Source: JBBRHQ01 sp963781345
GTDB taxonomy: Bacteria > Actinomycetota > Thermoleophilia > Solirubrobacterales > 70-9
Assembly: GCA_963781345.1 (NCBI GenBank)
Contig: CAWAFQ010000007.1
Location: forward strand, 62,001-126,000
DNA length: 64,000 nucleotides
Direction: 5' to 3'
Positions 54,623 through 61,918 of this stretch are shown here, piece after piece (the first letter of the stretch is position 1; each line of letters starts with the position of its first letter). Both the position numbers and the translations under genes were made by a program. Below the pieces are notes generated by a model. That model saw nothing but the letters and a program-made list of their open reading frames with translations. It had not been told where the DNA came from and did not search any database.

Positions 54623-56352
54623 CAGCTCACTTCCTCCGCGTCGAATTCAGCCTTGAACTTCTCCAGCAACTCGTCCTCGTCGAGCTTGTCCTCGGCCGGT
54701 GGGTGCGCCTCGCCGTCGAGGAGGACGTAAACGGGGCGCAGGCGCTCGCCGACGATCGAGCGCAGCGCCTCGGCGAAGCGCTCACGCTGCTCGGTCGCCT
54801 CGGCCTTGCGCTTGTTGAATGTCGCGGTCGAGGGAAAGCCGATCCGCAGCACCGACTCCTCGATGTCGACGGCAACCGGCCGCGTCCCCTCGAACAGCGC
54901 CGAGAGCATCGCCGAGCCCGACTGCCGCACCTGGTCTAGCACCGCAGGCCACATCCGCACCATCTTCTCAAGGTCAACCGCATCCGCGGCGTCCTCATCA
55001 TCCGAGTAGTCCGGCCCGGGGCCCGCGCCCGGTGGTTGCGGCGCGGCGGGTTGCGGCGCGGCCTCGGGCTCCTGCGCCCTCTGCCCTTCGGCTGCTGCAC
55101 TCTCCCCCGGACTTTCCACCCCGCCCGAAGCCTCGCCCTCTGGCCTCTTGGCTCTGGCCTCTGGCTTCTCCGCCTGCGGCTTCGCAGCGGCCGGTGCTCC
55201 GCCCCTGCGCTCCAGCGCCTCGACCCTGCGCGCCAACCCCTCGGCGCTGCCGTCGAGCTCCGGGCGCGCCGCCTTCAGCAGGGAGACCTCGACCGCGAGC
55301 CGGGCGTCGTCGCCCTCACGGACCGCGGCCAGCGCCGCCGCGAGCTCGTCGATTGTCCTAACCAGGGTCGCCGCCCCGACCGCCGCCGCCTGGGTGCGAA
55401 GGCGCTCCGAGTCGCCGGCGGTGATGACGAAGGACTCCGGGACCTCGCCGATCGTCTGCACGACGAGCAGCTGGCGCAGGTGGGCGAGGAGGTCGCGGGC
55501 GAAGCGGACCTGGTCGCGGCCCGAGGCCGAGACGCGCTCGACCGTCTCCAGCACACCTCTCGGGTCCTCGGCGGCGACCGCGTCGACGACCTCGAAGAGG
55601 AGATCGGCGTCGGCGGCGCCGAGCATCTCCAGCACCGCGTCAAGGCTTACCGAGCTCTCGCCGCCGTAGGCGACGAGCTGGTCGAGAGTGCCGAGGGCGT
55701 CACGGAAGCTGCCGGAGGCAGCGCGCGAGACCATCGCCACGGCGCCGTCGTCGATCTCGATCCCCTCGCTCTCCGAAACCCGGCGCACGACCTCGGCGAT
55801 CTGGTCGAGTGAGGGCCGCTGGAAGTCGAAGCGCTGGCAGCGGTCGGCGATCGTCGGCATCACCTTGTGGGCCTCGGTCGTCGCGAGGACGAAGACGGTA
55901 TTGGGCGGGGGCTCCTCGAGCGTCTTCAGGAAGGCGTTCCAGGCCTCCTTGGTCAGCATGTGGGCCTCGTCGAGGATGTAGACCTTCCAGCGGCCGGGCG
56001 CGGCCGCGTAGGCGACCCGCTCGCGCAGCTCGCGGACGTCGTCGACCGAGCGGTTCGACGCCGCGTCCATCTCGATCACGTCCATCGAGTGCCCGGCGGC
56101 GATCGACCGGCACGACTCGCACTCGCCGCAGGGCGTCACCGTCGGACCGCCGTGCTCACAATTCAGCGAGCGCGCGAGGATCTTCGCCATCGAGGTCTTG
56201 CCGGTGCCACGGGAGCCGACGAAGAGGTAGGCGTGGTGGACCTTGCCCTGCTCGACCGCGTTTCGCAGCGTGCGGACCACGTGCTGCTGGCCGACGACCT
56301 CCTCGAAGGATCCGGGACGGTGGCGGCGGTAAAGGGAGGTCGATTCGCTCAT
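54622..56352 (-). CDS. dnaX: DNA polymerase III subunit gamma/tau
   Basis: Clamp-loader ATPase of the replisome, 576 residues. ATG 56352 gives M-SESTSLYRRHRPGSFEEVVG, the normal start. Walker A is FVGSRGTGKTSMAK, the zinc site uses Cys residues around CEHGG...CGECESC, Walker B is KVYILDEAHMLTKEAWNAFL, sensor TTEAHKVMPTI. After about residue 380 a low-complexity linker (Lys/Glu/Pro/Ala) leads to a C-terminal tau-like region. I see no slippery A-rich site for gamma/tau frameshifting. Followed by ybaB and recR. Confidence 0.95.
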   Translation of the reverse strand: MSESTSLYRRHRPGSFEEVVGQQHVVRTLRNAVEQGKVHHAYLFVGSRGTGKTSMAKILARSLNCEHGGPTVTPCGECESCRSIAAGHSMDVIEMDAASNRSVDDVRELRERVAYAAAPGRWKVYILDEAHMLTKEAWNAFLKTLEEPPPNTVFVLATTEAHKVMPTIADRCQRFDFQRPSLDQIAEVVRRVSESEGIEIDDGAVAMVSRAASGSFRDALGTLDQLVAYGGESSVSLDAVLEMLGAADADLLFEVVDAVAAEDPRGVLETVERVSASGRDQVRFARDLLAHLRQLLVVQTIGEVPESFVITAGDSERLRTQAAAVGAATLVRTIDELAAALAAVREGDDARLAVEVSLLKAARPELDGSAEGLARRVEALERRGGAPAAAKPQAEKPEARAKRPEGEASGGVESPGESAAAEGQRAQEPEAAPQPAAPQPPGAGPGPDYSDDEDAADAVDLEKMVRMWPAVLDQVRQSGSAMLSALFEGTRPVAVDIEESVLRIGFPSTATFNKRKAEATEQRERFAEALRSIVGERLRPVYVLLDGEAHPPAEDKLDEDELLEKFKAEFDAEEVS

Positions 56353-56444
56353 CGGTGGAGTCGGGGGCCAGTGTATCTGTGGCCCGGACGACCCCCGGCC
56401 GGGCGCGGCGGCTTCGCGCCGCTCCCTCTCTGTAGTTTGCGGCG

Positions 56445-57905
56445 ATGCCCCCGGCGCTGCGAAGCCTGCTCGTACCCGCCGCCTGGGTCGCCGGCGTGTC
56501 GGCGGCGCTGCTGCTGATCTTCCCGGTCGGCTTCCCCAACTACGACACGATCTACGCCCTGGTCTGGGGACGCGAGCTGGCCCACGGGATGAGCCCCGAC
56601 TACGGCGCGGCGCTGCCGCCAACCCCCCATCCCCTCGCCGACCTCCTCGGCGTCGTCACGACTCCGCTCGGGCAGGGGGCGGTGACGGTGACGATGGTGA
56701 TCGCCTACGCCTCGCTCGGCCTGATCACCTACCTCGTCTACCGGCTCGGCTCACTCTGGATCGACCGCGCGGTCGGGGGCGTCGCGGCGCTGATCGTGCT
56801 CACCAGGGCGCCGTTTCTCTCCAACGGCATCCGCGCCTACGTCGACATGCCCTACATCGCGCTCTGCCTCGGGGCTCTGGTGATCGAGTCGAAGCGGCCG
56901 CGGGCGGGGTGGCCGGTGCTGGCGCTGCTGGCGGCGGCGGGACTGCTGCGCCCGGAGGCCTGGCTCTTCTCCCTCGCCTACCTCGCCTGGCTCGCACTCG
57001 ACCTCGAGCGCTCGCCGCGCTGGCGACTGCGCTGGAGGGGCGAGCGCGCGAACGCGGAGCTCGTCTGGCTGGCGGCGCTCGCCGCCTCGGCTCCGCTCGC
57101 CTGGGCGCTCTTCGACCTGATCACCGCCGGCAGCGCCACCTACTCGTTCACCGGGACGCGCGACACGGTCGAGACCCTCGCTCGCCAGACCGGTCCGGTC
57201 GACCTCGTCCTCTACGGGCCGCGGCGGCTCGGCGAGGTCCTTCAGTGGCCGGGGATGGTCGGCGCCGCCGGGGGCGTCGTCCTCTGCCTGGCGCTGCTGC
57301 GACGCCGGGTCGAGATCGGGGTCGCGGCGGTCGTGCTCGCGCTCGGCGCCTTCGCCCTGCTCGGCAGCGCCGGCCTCGCGATCATCCCCCGCTACACGAT
57401 GCTCGCGGGGGCGATCCTGGCCGTGTTCGCCGCGGCCGCGCTTCTGGGCTGGCGGCTGCTCGAGCCGGGGCACCGCTGGCGAAGGGCGTGGCAGGTGTTC
57501 GCGGCGCTGGTCGCACTGATGTTCCTCGCCTGGATCCCGAACCAGTACGACCTGCTGAAGCGGGTCGACACCGACCTCACCAACCAGGGCGCGATCGAGG
57601 GCGACCTCGGCGACCTCGCCGACTCCGGCGCCTTCGACCCCCTCTGCGGGGCGATCTCGGTGCCCAACCACCGCGCCGTGCCGCGCCTCGCCTTCGACCT
57701 CGACATCCGGCCCTCGCGGATCGTCAGCACCAGCGAGCAGCGCCAGCCCCGGCGCGGCTACTTCCTCGCCCCGGCGAGCCCTTTTGTGATCGACAACTTC
57801 ATCCTCGATCCGAATGATCCGAGCCGGATCGAGACGAAGCCGCCAGGGCGATTCGTCCCTGTCGCCCGCAACGCATCCTGGAAGCTCTACCGCCGCTGCG
57901 GATAA
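56445..57905 (+). CDS. multi-pass membrane protein, GT-C glycosyltransferase-like
   Basis: A 486-residue protein with roughly ten hydrophobic helices, no family named with confidence. The first loop after helix one (NYDTIYALVWGRELAHGMSP) has an acidic residue where GT-C enzymes such as ArnT/PMT have their catalytic Asp/Glu. A later loop contains FTGTRDTVETLARQTG. The C-terminal 90 residues are soluble and extracytoplasmic (DPLCGAISVPNHRAVPR). Divergent from dnaX, 92 bases apart. Confidence 0.72.
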   Translation: MPPALRSLLVPAAWVAGVSAALLLIFPVGFPNYDTIYALVWGRELAHGMSPDYGAALPPTPHPLADLLGVVTTPLGQGAVTVTMVIAYASLGLITYLVYRLGSLWIDRAVGGVAALIVLTRAPFLSNGIRAYVDMPYIALCLGALVIESKRPRAGWPVLALLAAAGLLRPEAWLFSLAYLAWLALDLERSPRWRLRWRGERANAELVWLAALAASAPLAWALFDLITAGSATYSFTGTRDTVETLARQTGPVDLVLYGPRRLGEVLQWPGMVGAAGGVVLCLALLRRRVEIGVAAVVLALGAFALLGSAGLAIIPRYTMLAGAILAVFAAAALLGWRLLEPGHRWRRAWQVFAALVALMFLAWIPNQYDLLKRVDTDLTNQGAIEGDLGDLADSGAFDPLCGAISVPNHRAVPRLAFDLDIRPSRIVSTSEQRQPRRGYFLAPASPFVIDNFILDPNDPSRIETKPPGRFVPVARNASWKLYRRCG

Positions 57906-57945
57906 CCCCCGCCCCGGCAATGGCGAGAAGTGCGCTGGGAAGCGA

Positions 57946-57988
57946 CCCAGGGTGCGAAGGGGGAAGACCCAGGGGCGAAGGGGGAAGA
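57946..57988. repeat. tandem direct repeat, two copies of about 22 bp
   Basis: CCCAGGGTGCGAAGGGGGAA and CCCAGGGGCGAAGGGGGAAG (each with two further bases) follow each other. On the minus strand this is a C/T-rich stretch just past the presumed 3' end of the SRP RNA, so it may be part of its termination region. Confidence 0.7.
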
Positions 57989-58007
57989 TATGGACCGTGC
58001 ACCCGTC

Positions 58008-58262
58008 CCTCGAAGCGAAGTCTCCGGGCGTGTCCACCAAGTTTGGCTCGGGCCAGGCTCGCCTGCGGCACCCGCGGCTCTCGCTTAAGGCTGCTTCCTT
58101 CCGGACCTGACCTGATTCACGTGCCTACGTCGCGCAGGACCTGGCCGTCAACGCCGCCGTCGGCGCACTGACCCCGAAGGCCAGTCCCTCAGAACGGTAG
58201 TCGGCCCCGCTAGAGCGGATTGCGGATTACAGGGCACCGCTAATTCCCCGCCTAGCACGGTC
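58008..58262 (-). ncRNA. ffs: signal recognition particle RNA, large form with Alu domain
   Basis: On the minus strand, GGTCAGGTCCGGAAGGAAGC (ending near 58092) is the universal SRP helix 8/Ffh-binding sequence. The 5' part carries the Alu-domain signatures of the long bacterial SRP RNA: CCGTGCTAGGCGGGGAATTA, GCGGTGCCCTGTAA, then GCAATCCGCTCTAGCGGGG. Internal pairs such as GGCCAGG with CCTGGCC and CCTGCG with CGCAGG build helix 5. It pairs with Ffh to target membrane proteins. A TAGCAT -10 sequence upstream fits a start at about 58262. The 3' boundary is approximate. Long SRP RNAs are known from Bacillus-type Firmicutes. Confidence 0.88.
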
Positions 58263-58315
58263 CACCCCGGATGCTACCGCGCCCCGCCCAATCCGGCGAC
58301 GCCCGTCCCCGGGAG

Positions 58316-58424
58316 ACGTGGCCGACCAGATGCACGCCTGCCATGCGCGAGGTCGGCCACCCCCGGCCGCCGGGAAGACGTGGCCGACCAGATGCACGCC
58401 TGCCATGCGCTAGGTCGGCCACGT
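58316..58424. repeat. palindromic repeat family A, locus 3 (two copies)
   Basis: 47-bp elements at 58316-58362 and 58378-58424, arms ACGTGGCCGAC and GTCGGCCACGT (the first copy ends CCACCC). Interiors hold GATGCACG, CTGCCATGCG and AGGTC. Spaced 62 bp apart. They occupy the divergent gap between the SRP RNA and tRNA-Val. Confidence 0.9.
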
Positions 58425-58455
58425 CGGGTGCATCCCGCCGTGGCGGACGCGAGCG

Positions 58456-58495
58456 GTCCGGCGCGTCCGGCGCGTCCGGCGCGTCCGGCGCGTCC
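58456..58495. repeat. 9-bp tandem repeat, 4.4 copies
   Basis: GTCCGGCGC repeated four times from 58456 to 58491 then GTCC. It ends immediately before the tRNA-Val promoter-like TATGAT. Confidence 0.9.
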
Positions 58496-58501
58496 TATGA
58501 T
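58496..58501 (+). promoter_or_regulatory. probable -10 element of tRNA-Val
   Basis: TATGAT, nine bases before the mature 5' end of tRNA-Val. A clear -35 is not visible because the 9-bp tandem repeat occupies that place. Confidence 0.45.
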
Positions 58502-58510
58502 TCCGCTCCC

Positions 58511-58582
58511 GGGCGCGTAGCTCAGTGGGAGAGCGCTCGCTTCACACGCGAGAGGTCGCTGGTTCGAAACCAGCCGTGCCCA
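58511..58582 (+). tRNA. tRNA-Val (anticodon CAC)
   Basis: Acceptor stem GGGCGCG pairs with CGTGCCC (one G-U), D arm GCTCAGTGGGAGAGC, anticodon stem CTCGC/GCGAG with loop TTCACAC giving anticodon CAC, T arm GCTGG-TTCGAAA-CCAGC, discriminator A. 72 bases; CCA is not encoded. A partial copy of the anticodon and T arm occurs at 59909-59939. Confidence 0.97.
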
Positions 58583-58973
58583 TCGGGGGATTTGGCTCTG
58601 GGGAGGGGTTTGCGGGGGGCGCCCCGGTAGCAAGGTTCGTTGGGCGGGATGCCGATAGGGCGGTCGCTGCCCAATGCCGCCCAGTGAAAAGGCCGAGACA
58701 CGTAGCTGAAGTCGAGGCTCGGCAAAACACCCAACGTTCTGGCGGGATCAGTTCCTTGTCGGGGTCTTGGCTTGAAGTCGGGCCGTCGCTCATCGCATTT
58801 CCTCTCAGTCGGACTGATTGGGCAGAGGCGCTCGATTTCTGCCCAATCCCCGTGAATCCCGGCCAACCGGCGAGTCGCGGCGAGGATCGTGCACTTGCAT
58901 CGAGCCGTCGGCGGGCATAGGGTCGGGTCGTGGGATCACATACGGCGATCCCCGGTATCGAGAGAGGTGCAGC
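58583..58973. other. 391-base gap holding a hairpin; no gene supported
   Basis: Lies between tRNA-Val and the repeat-containing secreted protein gene. Overlapping open frames here lack start signals and recognisable sequence. It holds the hairpin at 58816-58848 (listed separately) and looks less biased in base use than neighbouring genes, as expected for acquired or decaying DNA. Confidence 0.5.
58816..58848. repeat. hairpin GATTGGGCAGA ... TCTGCCCAATC
   Basis: Perfect 11-bp arms with an 11-base spacer. A near-copy (arms TTGGGCAGAC/GTCTGCCCAA) follows the next gene at 59764-59792, so the gene is bracketed by related hairpins. Confidence 0.85.
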
Positions 58974-59675
58974 ATGAAATCCGTCTTCAGCAGACGACCC
59001 TCGCCTGCACTCGTCGTGGCTTTCATCGCGCTCTTCGCCGCCCTTGCGGGAACGGCGATCGGGCTGTCCCGGAACTCGGTAGGCGCAAACCAGCTGAAGA
59101 AGAACTCAGTGAAGACCGCGAAGATCAGAAACAACGCGGTGACACGAGCGAAGATCGCGGGCAACGCCGTCAACGGCGCCAAGGTTGCCGACGGTTCGCT
59201 GACCGGCGCCGATGTCGCCGGTGACAGCCTCACCGGAACCAACATCAACGAGTCGACCCTCGGTCCGGTGCCCAGCGCCAACGCGCTCGGGGGCATTGCT
59301 GCGTCCTCCTATCAGCAGAAATGCAGCCAGGGGACTGTCGGTGCGTGGGCCCTGATCGATGGTGACAATGCGGGCATTGGCACCGCATACGGCACAACGG
59401 GTGTGTCGGCGAGCTTTAACTGCGCCACCGGTGGCGGGGTGACCGTGCGCAGGGTCGCCCTGGGGAATTTCAACGTCTGCTTCGCAAACAACTTCCCTTT
59501 GGTCGCGTTGACGAGTCCGATCAACAGCGTCGCGGCGGGACAGGACAACATCATCTCCTGGGGCCGTGTCAATGACGCCGCCTGCGCCGGTGGTACCGCC
59601 GCCGAGGTAAAGGTCCTCGACAACGACGGAACGACGTTCGAGGACCAGCGCTTCTCCGTGGCGATACTGAAGTAG
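58974..59675 (+). CDS. predicted secreted repeat protein (N-S-V/K-L type repeats)
   Basis: A 233-residue protein starting at ATG 58974, with GAGAGAGGTG upstream. The N-terminus is a signal peptide or anchor (SPALVVAFIALFAALAGTAIG). Residues about 33-85 are short repeats of the form N-x-V-x-x-A/K-K-I/V (NSVGANQLKKNSV, IAGNAVNGAKVADGSLTGAD), suggesting a beta-helix or stalk. The C-terminal 130 residues have two Cys pairs and a compact beta-rich sequence (FNCATGGGVTVRRVALGNFN). I recognise this as a common type in Thermoleophilia genomes but know no function. It sits between tRNA-Val and a tRNA fragment. Confidence 0.8.
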   Translation: MKSVFSRRPSPALVVAFIALFAALAGTAIGLSRNSVGANQLKKNSVKTAKIRNNAVTRAKIAGNAVNGAKVADGSLTGADVAGDSLTGTNINESTLGPVPSANALGGIAASSYQQKCSQGTVGAWALIDGDNAGIGTAYGTTGVSASFNCATGGGVTVRRVALGNFNVCFANNFPLVALTSPINSVAAGQDNIISWGRVNDAACAGGTAAEVKVLDNDGTTFEDQRFSVAILK

Positions 59676-59763
59676 AACTCGCGGTTCCACGGGTGGGAGC
59701 AAGACCCCTGAGGCCACCGAGTCGTAAGCATCTTGCCTTTCTCAATTGCGCCGAGCCCAGCCA

Positions 59764-59792
59764 TTGGGCAGACAGCCAAACCGTCTGCCCAA
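59764..59792. repeat. hairpin TTGGGCAGAC ... GTCTGCCCAA
   Basis: Perfect 10-bp arms and a 9-base spacer, 89 bases after the secreted repeat protein gene. Near-copy of 58816-58848. May act as a terminator for that gene. Confidence 0.8.
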
Positions 59793-59908
59793 ATCCAAAG
59801 TGATCGTGCGTAATCCCCGATAATCCGCGCCCCGGCTTGAGCCTGAGCGGAAGCCGCGCAGTCCGCTTGCCAATGCGGGTTTCGGCCCTTCGAGGCCGCA
59901 CGCCCCGC

Positions 59909-59939
59909 CTCGCTTCACACGCGAGGGGTCGGTGGTTCG
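59909..59939 (+). repeat. tRNA-Val fragment, possible attachment-site remnant
   Basis: 31 bases identical at 29 positions to tRNA-Val bases 58536-58566, covering the anticodon stem-loop, variable region and 5' half of the T arm (CTCGCTTCACACGCGAG plus GGTCGGTGGTTCG). It cannot fold as a full tRNA. Such fragments are typical of site-specific integration into tRNA genes, but no integrase gene is present. Confidence 0.75.
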
Positions 59940-60006
59940 GGAAAAGGTGCTGGTGCCCGCTGGTGCCCAATTAGCGGGTGCCGAGAAAGCCCGTCCCATT
60001 TCAGAA

Positions 60007-60446
60007 ATGGGTAGCCCGGCTCAGGGACGAAACTCGAAGTTGAAGCTCCGAGGGGCAGTTGCTCTTGCGGCTGTATCGCTCGTCGTTCTCGCGAACGCGA
60101 CGCCCACGATGGGCCTGTCGCACACCGCGTCCTTCAGGGCCGGTTCGATGTTGTGCGGAGTCGTCATCAAGGCATCGGCGGGATGCCGTGCTTCTCGAAG
60201 GCGATCCCTGGGCAATACTCGCCCGGATACGTCGCATTGCACCGGCACGGTCGGGCCGTCTTGGGCGAACGAGGCGACTGCGCCTTTCTCAACTGCCGAT
60301 CGCCGAATCGGCCGATCAGCAAGTTGCGCCACGGCCGCCGGTGGCGACGGGTCGGGGTGACTTGCATCTATCGGAAACGGCTTCGCTGCCATAACCGCGA
60401 CGGACACGGCTTCAAGCTCACTCCGCGCCGCTACAGCCTCTTCTAG
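60007..60446 (+). pseudogene. DUF6636-like secreted protein, frameshifted
   Basis: The first frame gives a signal peptide (LKLRGAVALAAVSLVVLANA) and then HTASFRAGSMLCGVVI; from about 60150 a second frame supplies GMPCFSKAIPGQYSPGYVAL, HGRAVLGERGDCAFLNC, and RRVGVTCIYRKRLRCHNRDG with HGFKLTPRRYSLF, the C-terminal pattern of DUF6636 secreted proteins (a Cys-rich beta domain). The total length is two over a codon multiple, so one base is missing near 60150-60165. The mid part is poorly matched. Preceding 331 bases (59676-60006) hold a hairpin and the tRNA fragment only. Confidence 0.6.
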
Positions 60447-60569
60447 TCCTCCGGGCGCCACCGACCTCGTCATCGGGCCCATCTTCGGGCACCAGGCCGA
60501 GTTTTCCCGCCGGGCCGGGAATGGCGTGACGCGCGGGTCAGGCGGCGGCGGCCCAAGTACGCTCCAGCT

Positions 60570-61164
60570 GTGGATTACAACCTCTATGAGGCGGTCAACG
60601 GCCTCAGCGGAGCGTCGCTGCCCGACTCGGTGATGACGTTTCTCGCCAAGGACCTGGCCGGCATTCTCGTAGTCATGGCCGCGCTGACATTCCTGTTCCC
60701 GTGGCGAAGACTTCGACAGGAACGACGCAGCGGAGCAGTTCTCGCCAGCGCTGCGGCGGGGCTTGCGCTGCTTGATTGCCCAGCCGGTCACCCACTTGGT
60801 TGATAGAGCCCGTCCCTACGTCTCTCACCCCGCCCACGCCCACCTCCTGATCTCGCGCTCGCCCGACCCCTCCTTCCCCAGCGACCACGCGACGGGCGCA
60901 TTCGCACTTGCGTTCGGCATCTGGCTCTACGACCGCACCGTGGGAACAGTGTTGCTCGTTCTTGCGGGGGTTCTGGCGTTCGCCCGCGTCTACGTCGGGA
61001 CTCACTACCCCGGTGATGTGGTGGGCGGTGCACTGCTTGGGATCGGCGTCGCGCTGGTCCTCTATCTCATCGGTCCCACCCGCCGCCTGATCGAGGCGGT
61101 CGCCAAGCGGTGTGGAGCCATCTGGGACCAGCTCCTGGCCCGCCTGTCACCGCGGCCCGCCTGA
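60570..61164 (+). CDS. PAP2/BcrC-like undecaprenyl-diphosphatase, frameshifted
   Basis: Two overlapping frames form one protein of about 197 residues: MDYNLYEAVNGLSGASLPDS through SAAAGLAL, then LIAQPVTHLVDRARPYVSHP to the stop. The join lies near 60775, with one extra base. Membrane helices and PAP2 motifs are present: DRARP, PSFPSDHATGAFALA and ARVYVGTHYPGDVVGG; the first-motif Lys is Thr. The sequence around these motifs resembles BcrC-type undecaprenyl-pyrophosphate phosphatases. If the shift is real the gene is dead; if a base error, it is functional. Confidence 0.75.
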
Positions 61165-61227
61165 GGTCTGCGCGTCCCGGCCCGCTGCCCGGAGAGGCTG
61201 TGGGAAGACGCTGTGTGTCTGGGGCGA

Positions 61228-61731
61228 CTACTCCGCGACCATCTCGGAGAGCTCGGCGAGAACAGCCCGGTCCCCGGCGGCCGAGGGGGTGATGTGCAGG
61301 GTGGTTCCGATCAGCCCGAGGTGATCGCCGCTCTGTGAGTCGCTGAGGTTGACCTTGCGGCTGAGGCCGAAGTGCTTGACCTCGACCTCGGTGCTGGCGC
61401 GGCTGAACCGCTTCAGCTCCTTGCCCGGATGCCCGCCGAGCGTCGGCATCGAGAAGACGTGGATGGTGTCGTCGGTGACGGCCAGCATCATCCTGACCGA
61501 GACGCCCTGTGCCTCGGCGTTCAGCTGGCGGGTGGCCTCTATCGAGAGCCCGGCCCCGACCCCGGCCATTCCGGGTGTGTCCGGCAGCGCCACGCCGGTG
61601 ACCGCCCCGCCGACGGCGATCGCCTTGTAGTTGTCCTGAAGGCCGAAGATGCCGGCTGCGTGCACGGTCCCCTCTTCGCCGACAAGCGCCTGCGAATCGG
61701 CGATCAGGTCCTCTTCCTTGTGGCTGCTCAT
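61228..61731 (-). CDS. hypothetical soluble protein
   Basis: A 167-residue protein, ATG 61731, without a recognised family. Alternating hydrophobic segments suggest a mainly beta fold (VRMMLAVTDDTIHVFSMPTL, STEVEVKHFGLSRKVNLSD). A charged N-terminus (MSSHKEEDLIADSQALVGEE) precedes. No signal peptide, no Cys. Convergent with the PAP2 gene. Confidence 0.68.
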   Translation of the reverse strand: MSSHKEEDLIADSQALVGEEGTVHAAGIFGLQDNYKAIAVGGAVTGVALPDTPGMAGVGAGLSIEATRQLNAEAQGVSVRMMLAVTDDTIHVFSMPTLGGHPGKELKRFSRASTEVEVKHFGLSRKVNLSDSQSGDHLGLIGTTLHITPSAAGDRAVLAELSEMVAE

Positions 61732-61918
61732 ACCGAAGTCCTCTCTGTGGGGTTCAGGTGCACTGATCGGTCTCCCCCTCGGCCATCAGCCGGCGAGGCC
61801 GAACCATCTCGTTCGAGACTCATCGGCGAACTCGAACCGCTGCTTGAGCGTCGGGTTCCGGTCCGTTCGCCCAGCTGGCGCTCCCACCAATTGACGCCGA
61901 TGGCCCGCCTCGGAGGCT

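Noticed and set aside
54622..56352. Programmed -1 frameshift for gamma subunit of DnaX
   Set aside because: No A-rich slippery sequence or following stem was found in the linker region.
58316..58424. rho-independent terminators for the family A palindromes
   Set aside because: No T-tract follows, interiors are too long and conserved, and copies lie between divergent or co-directional genes.
59909..59939. Second tRNA gene
   Set aside because: Only the anticodon arm and half the T arm are present; no acceptor or D arm.
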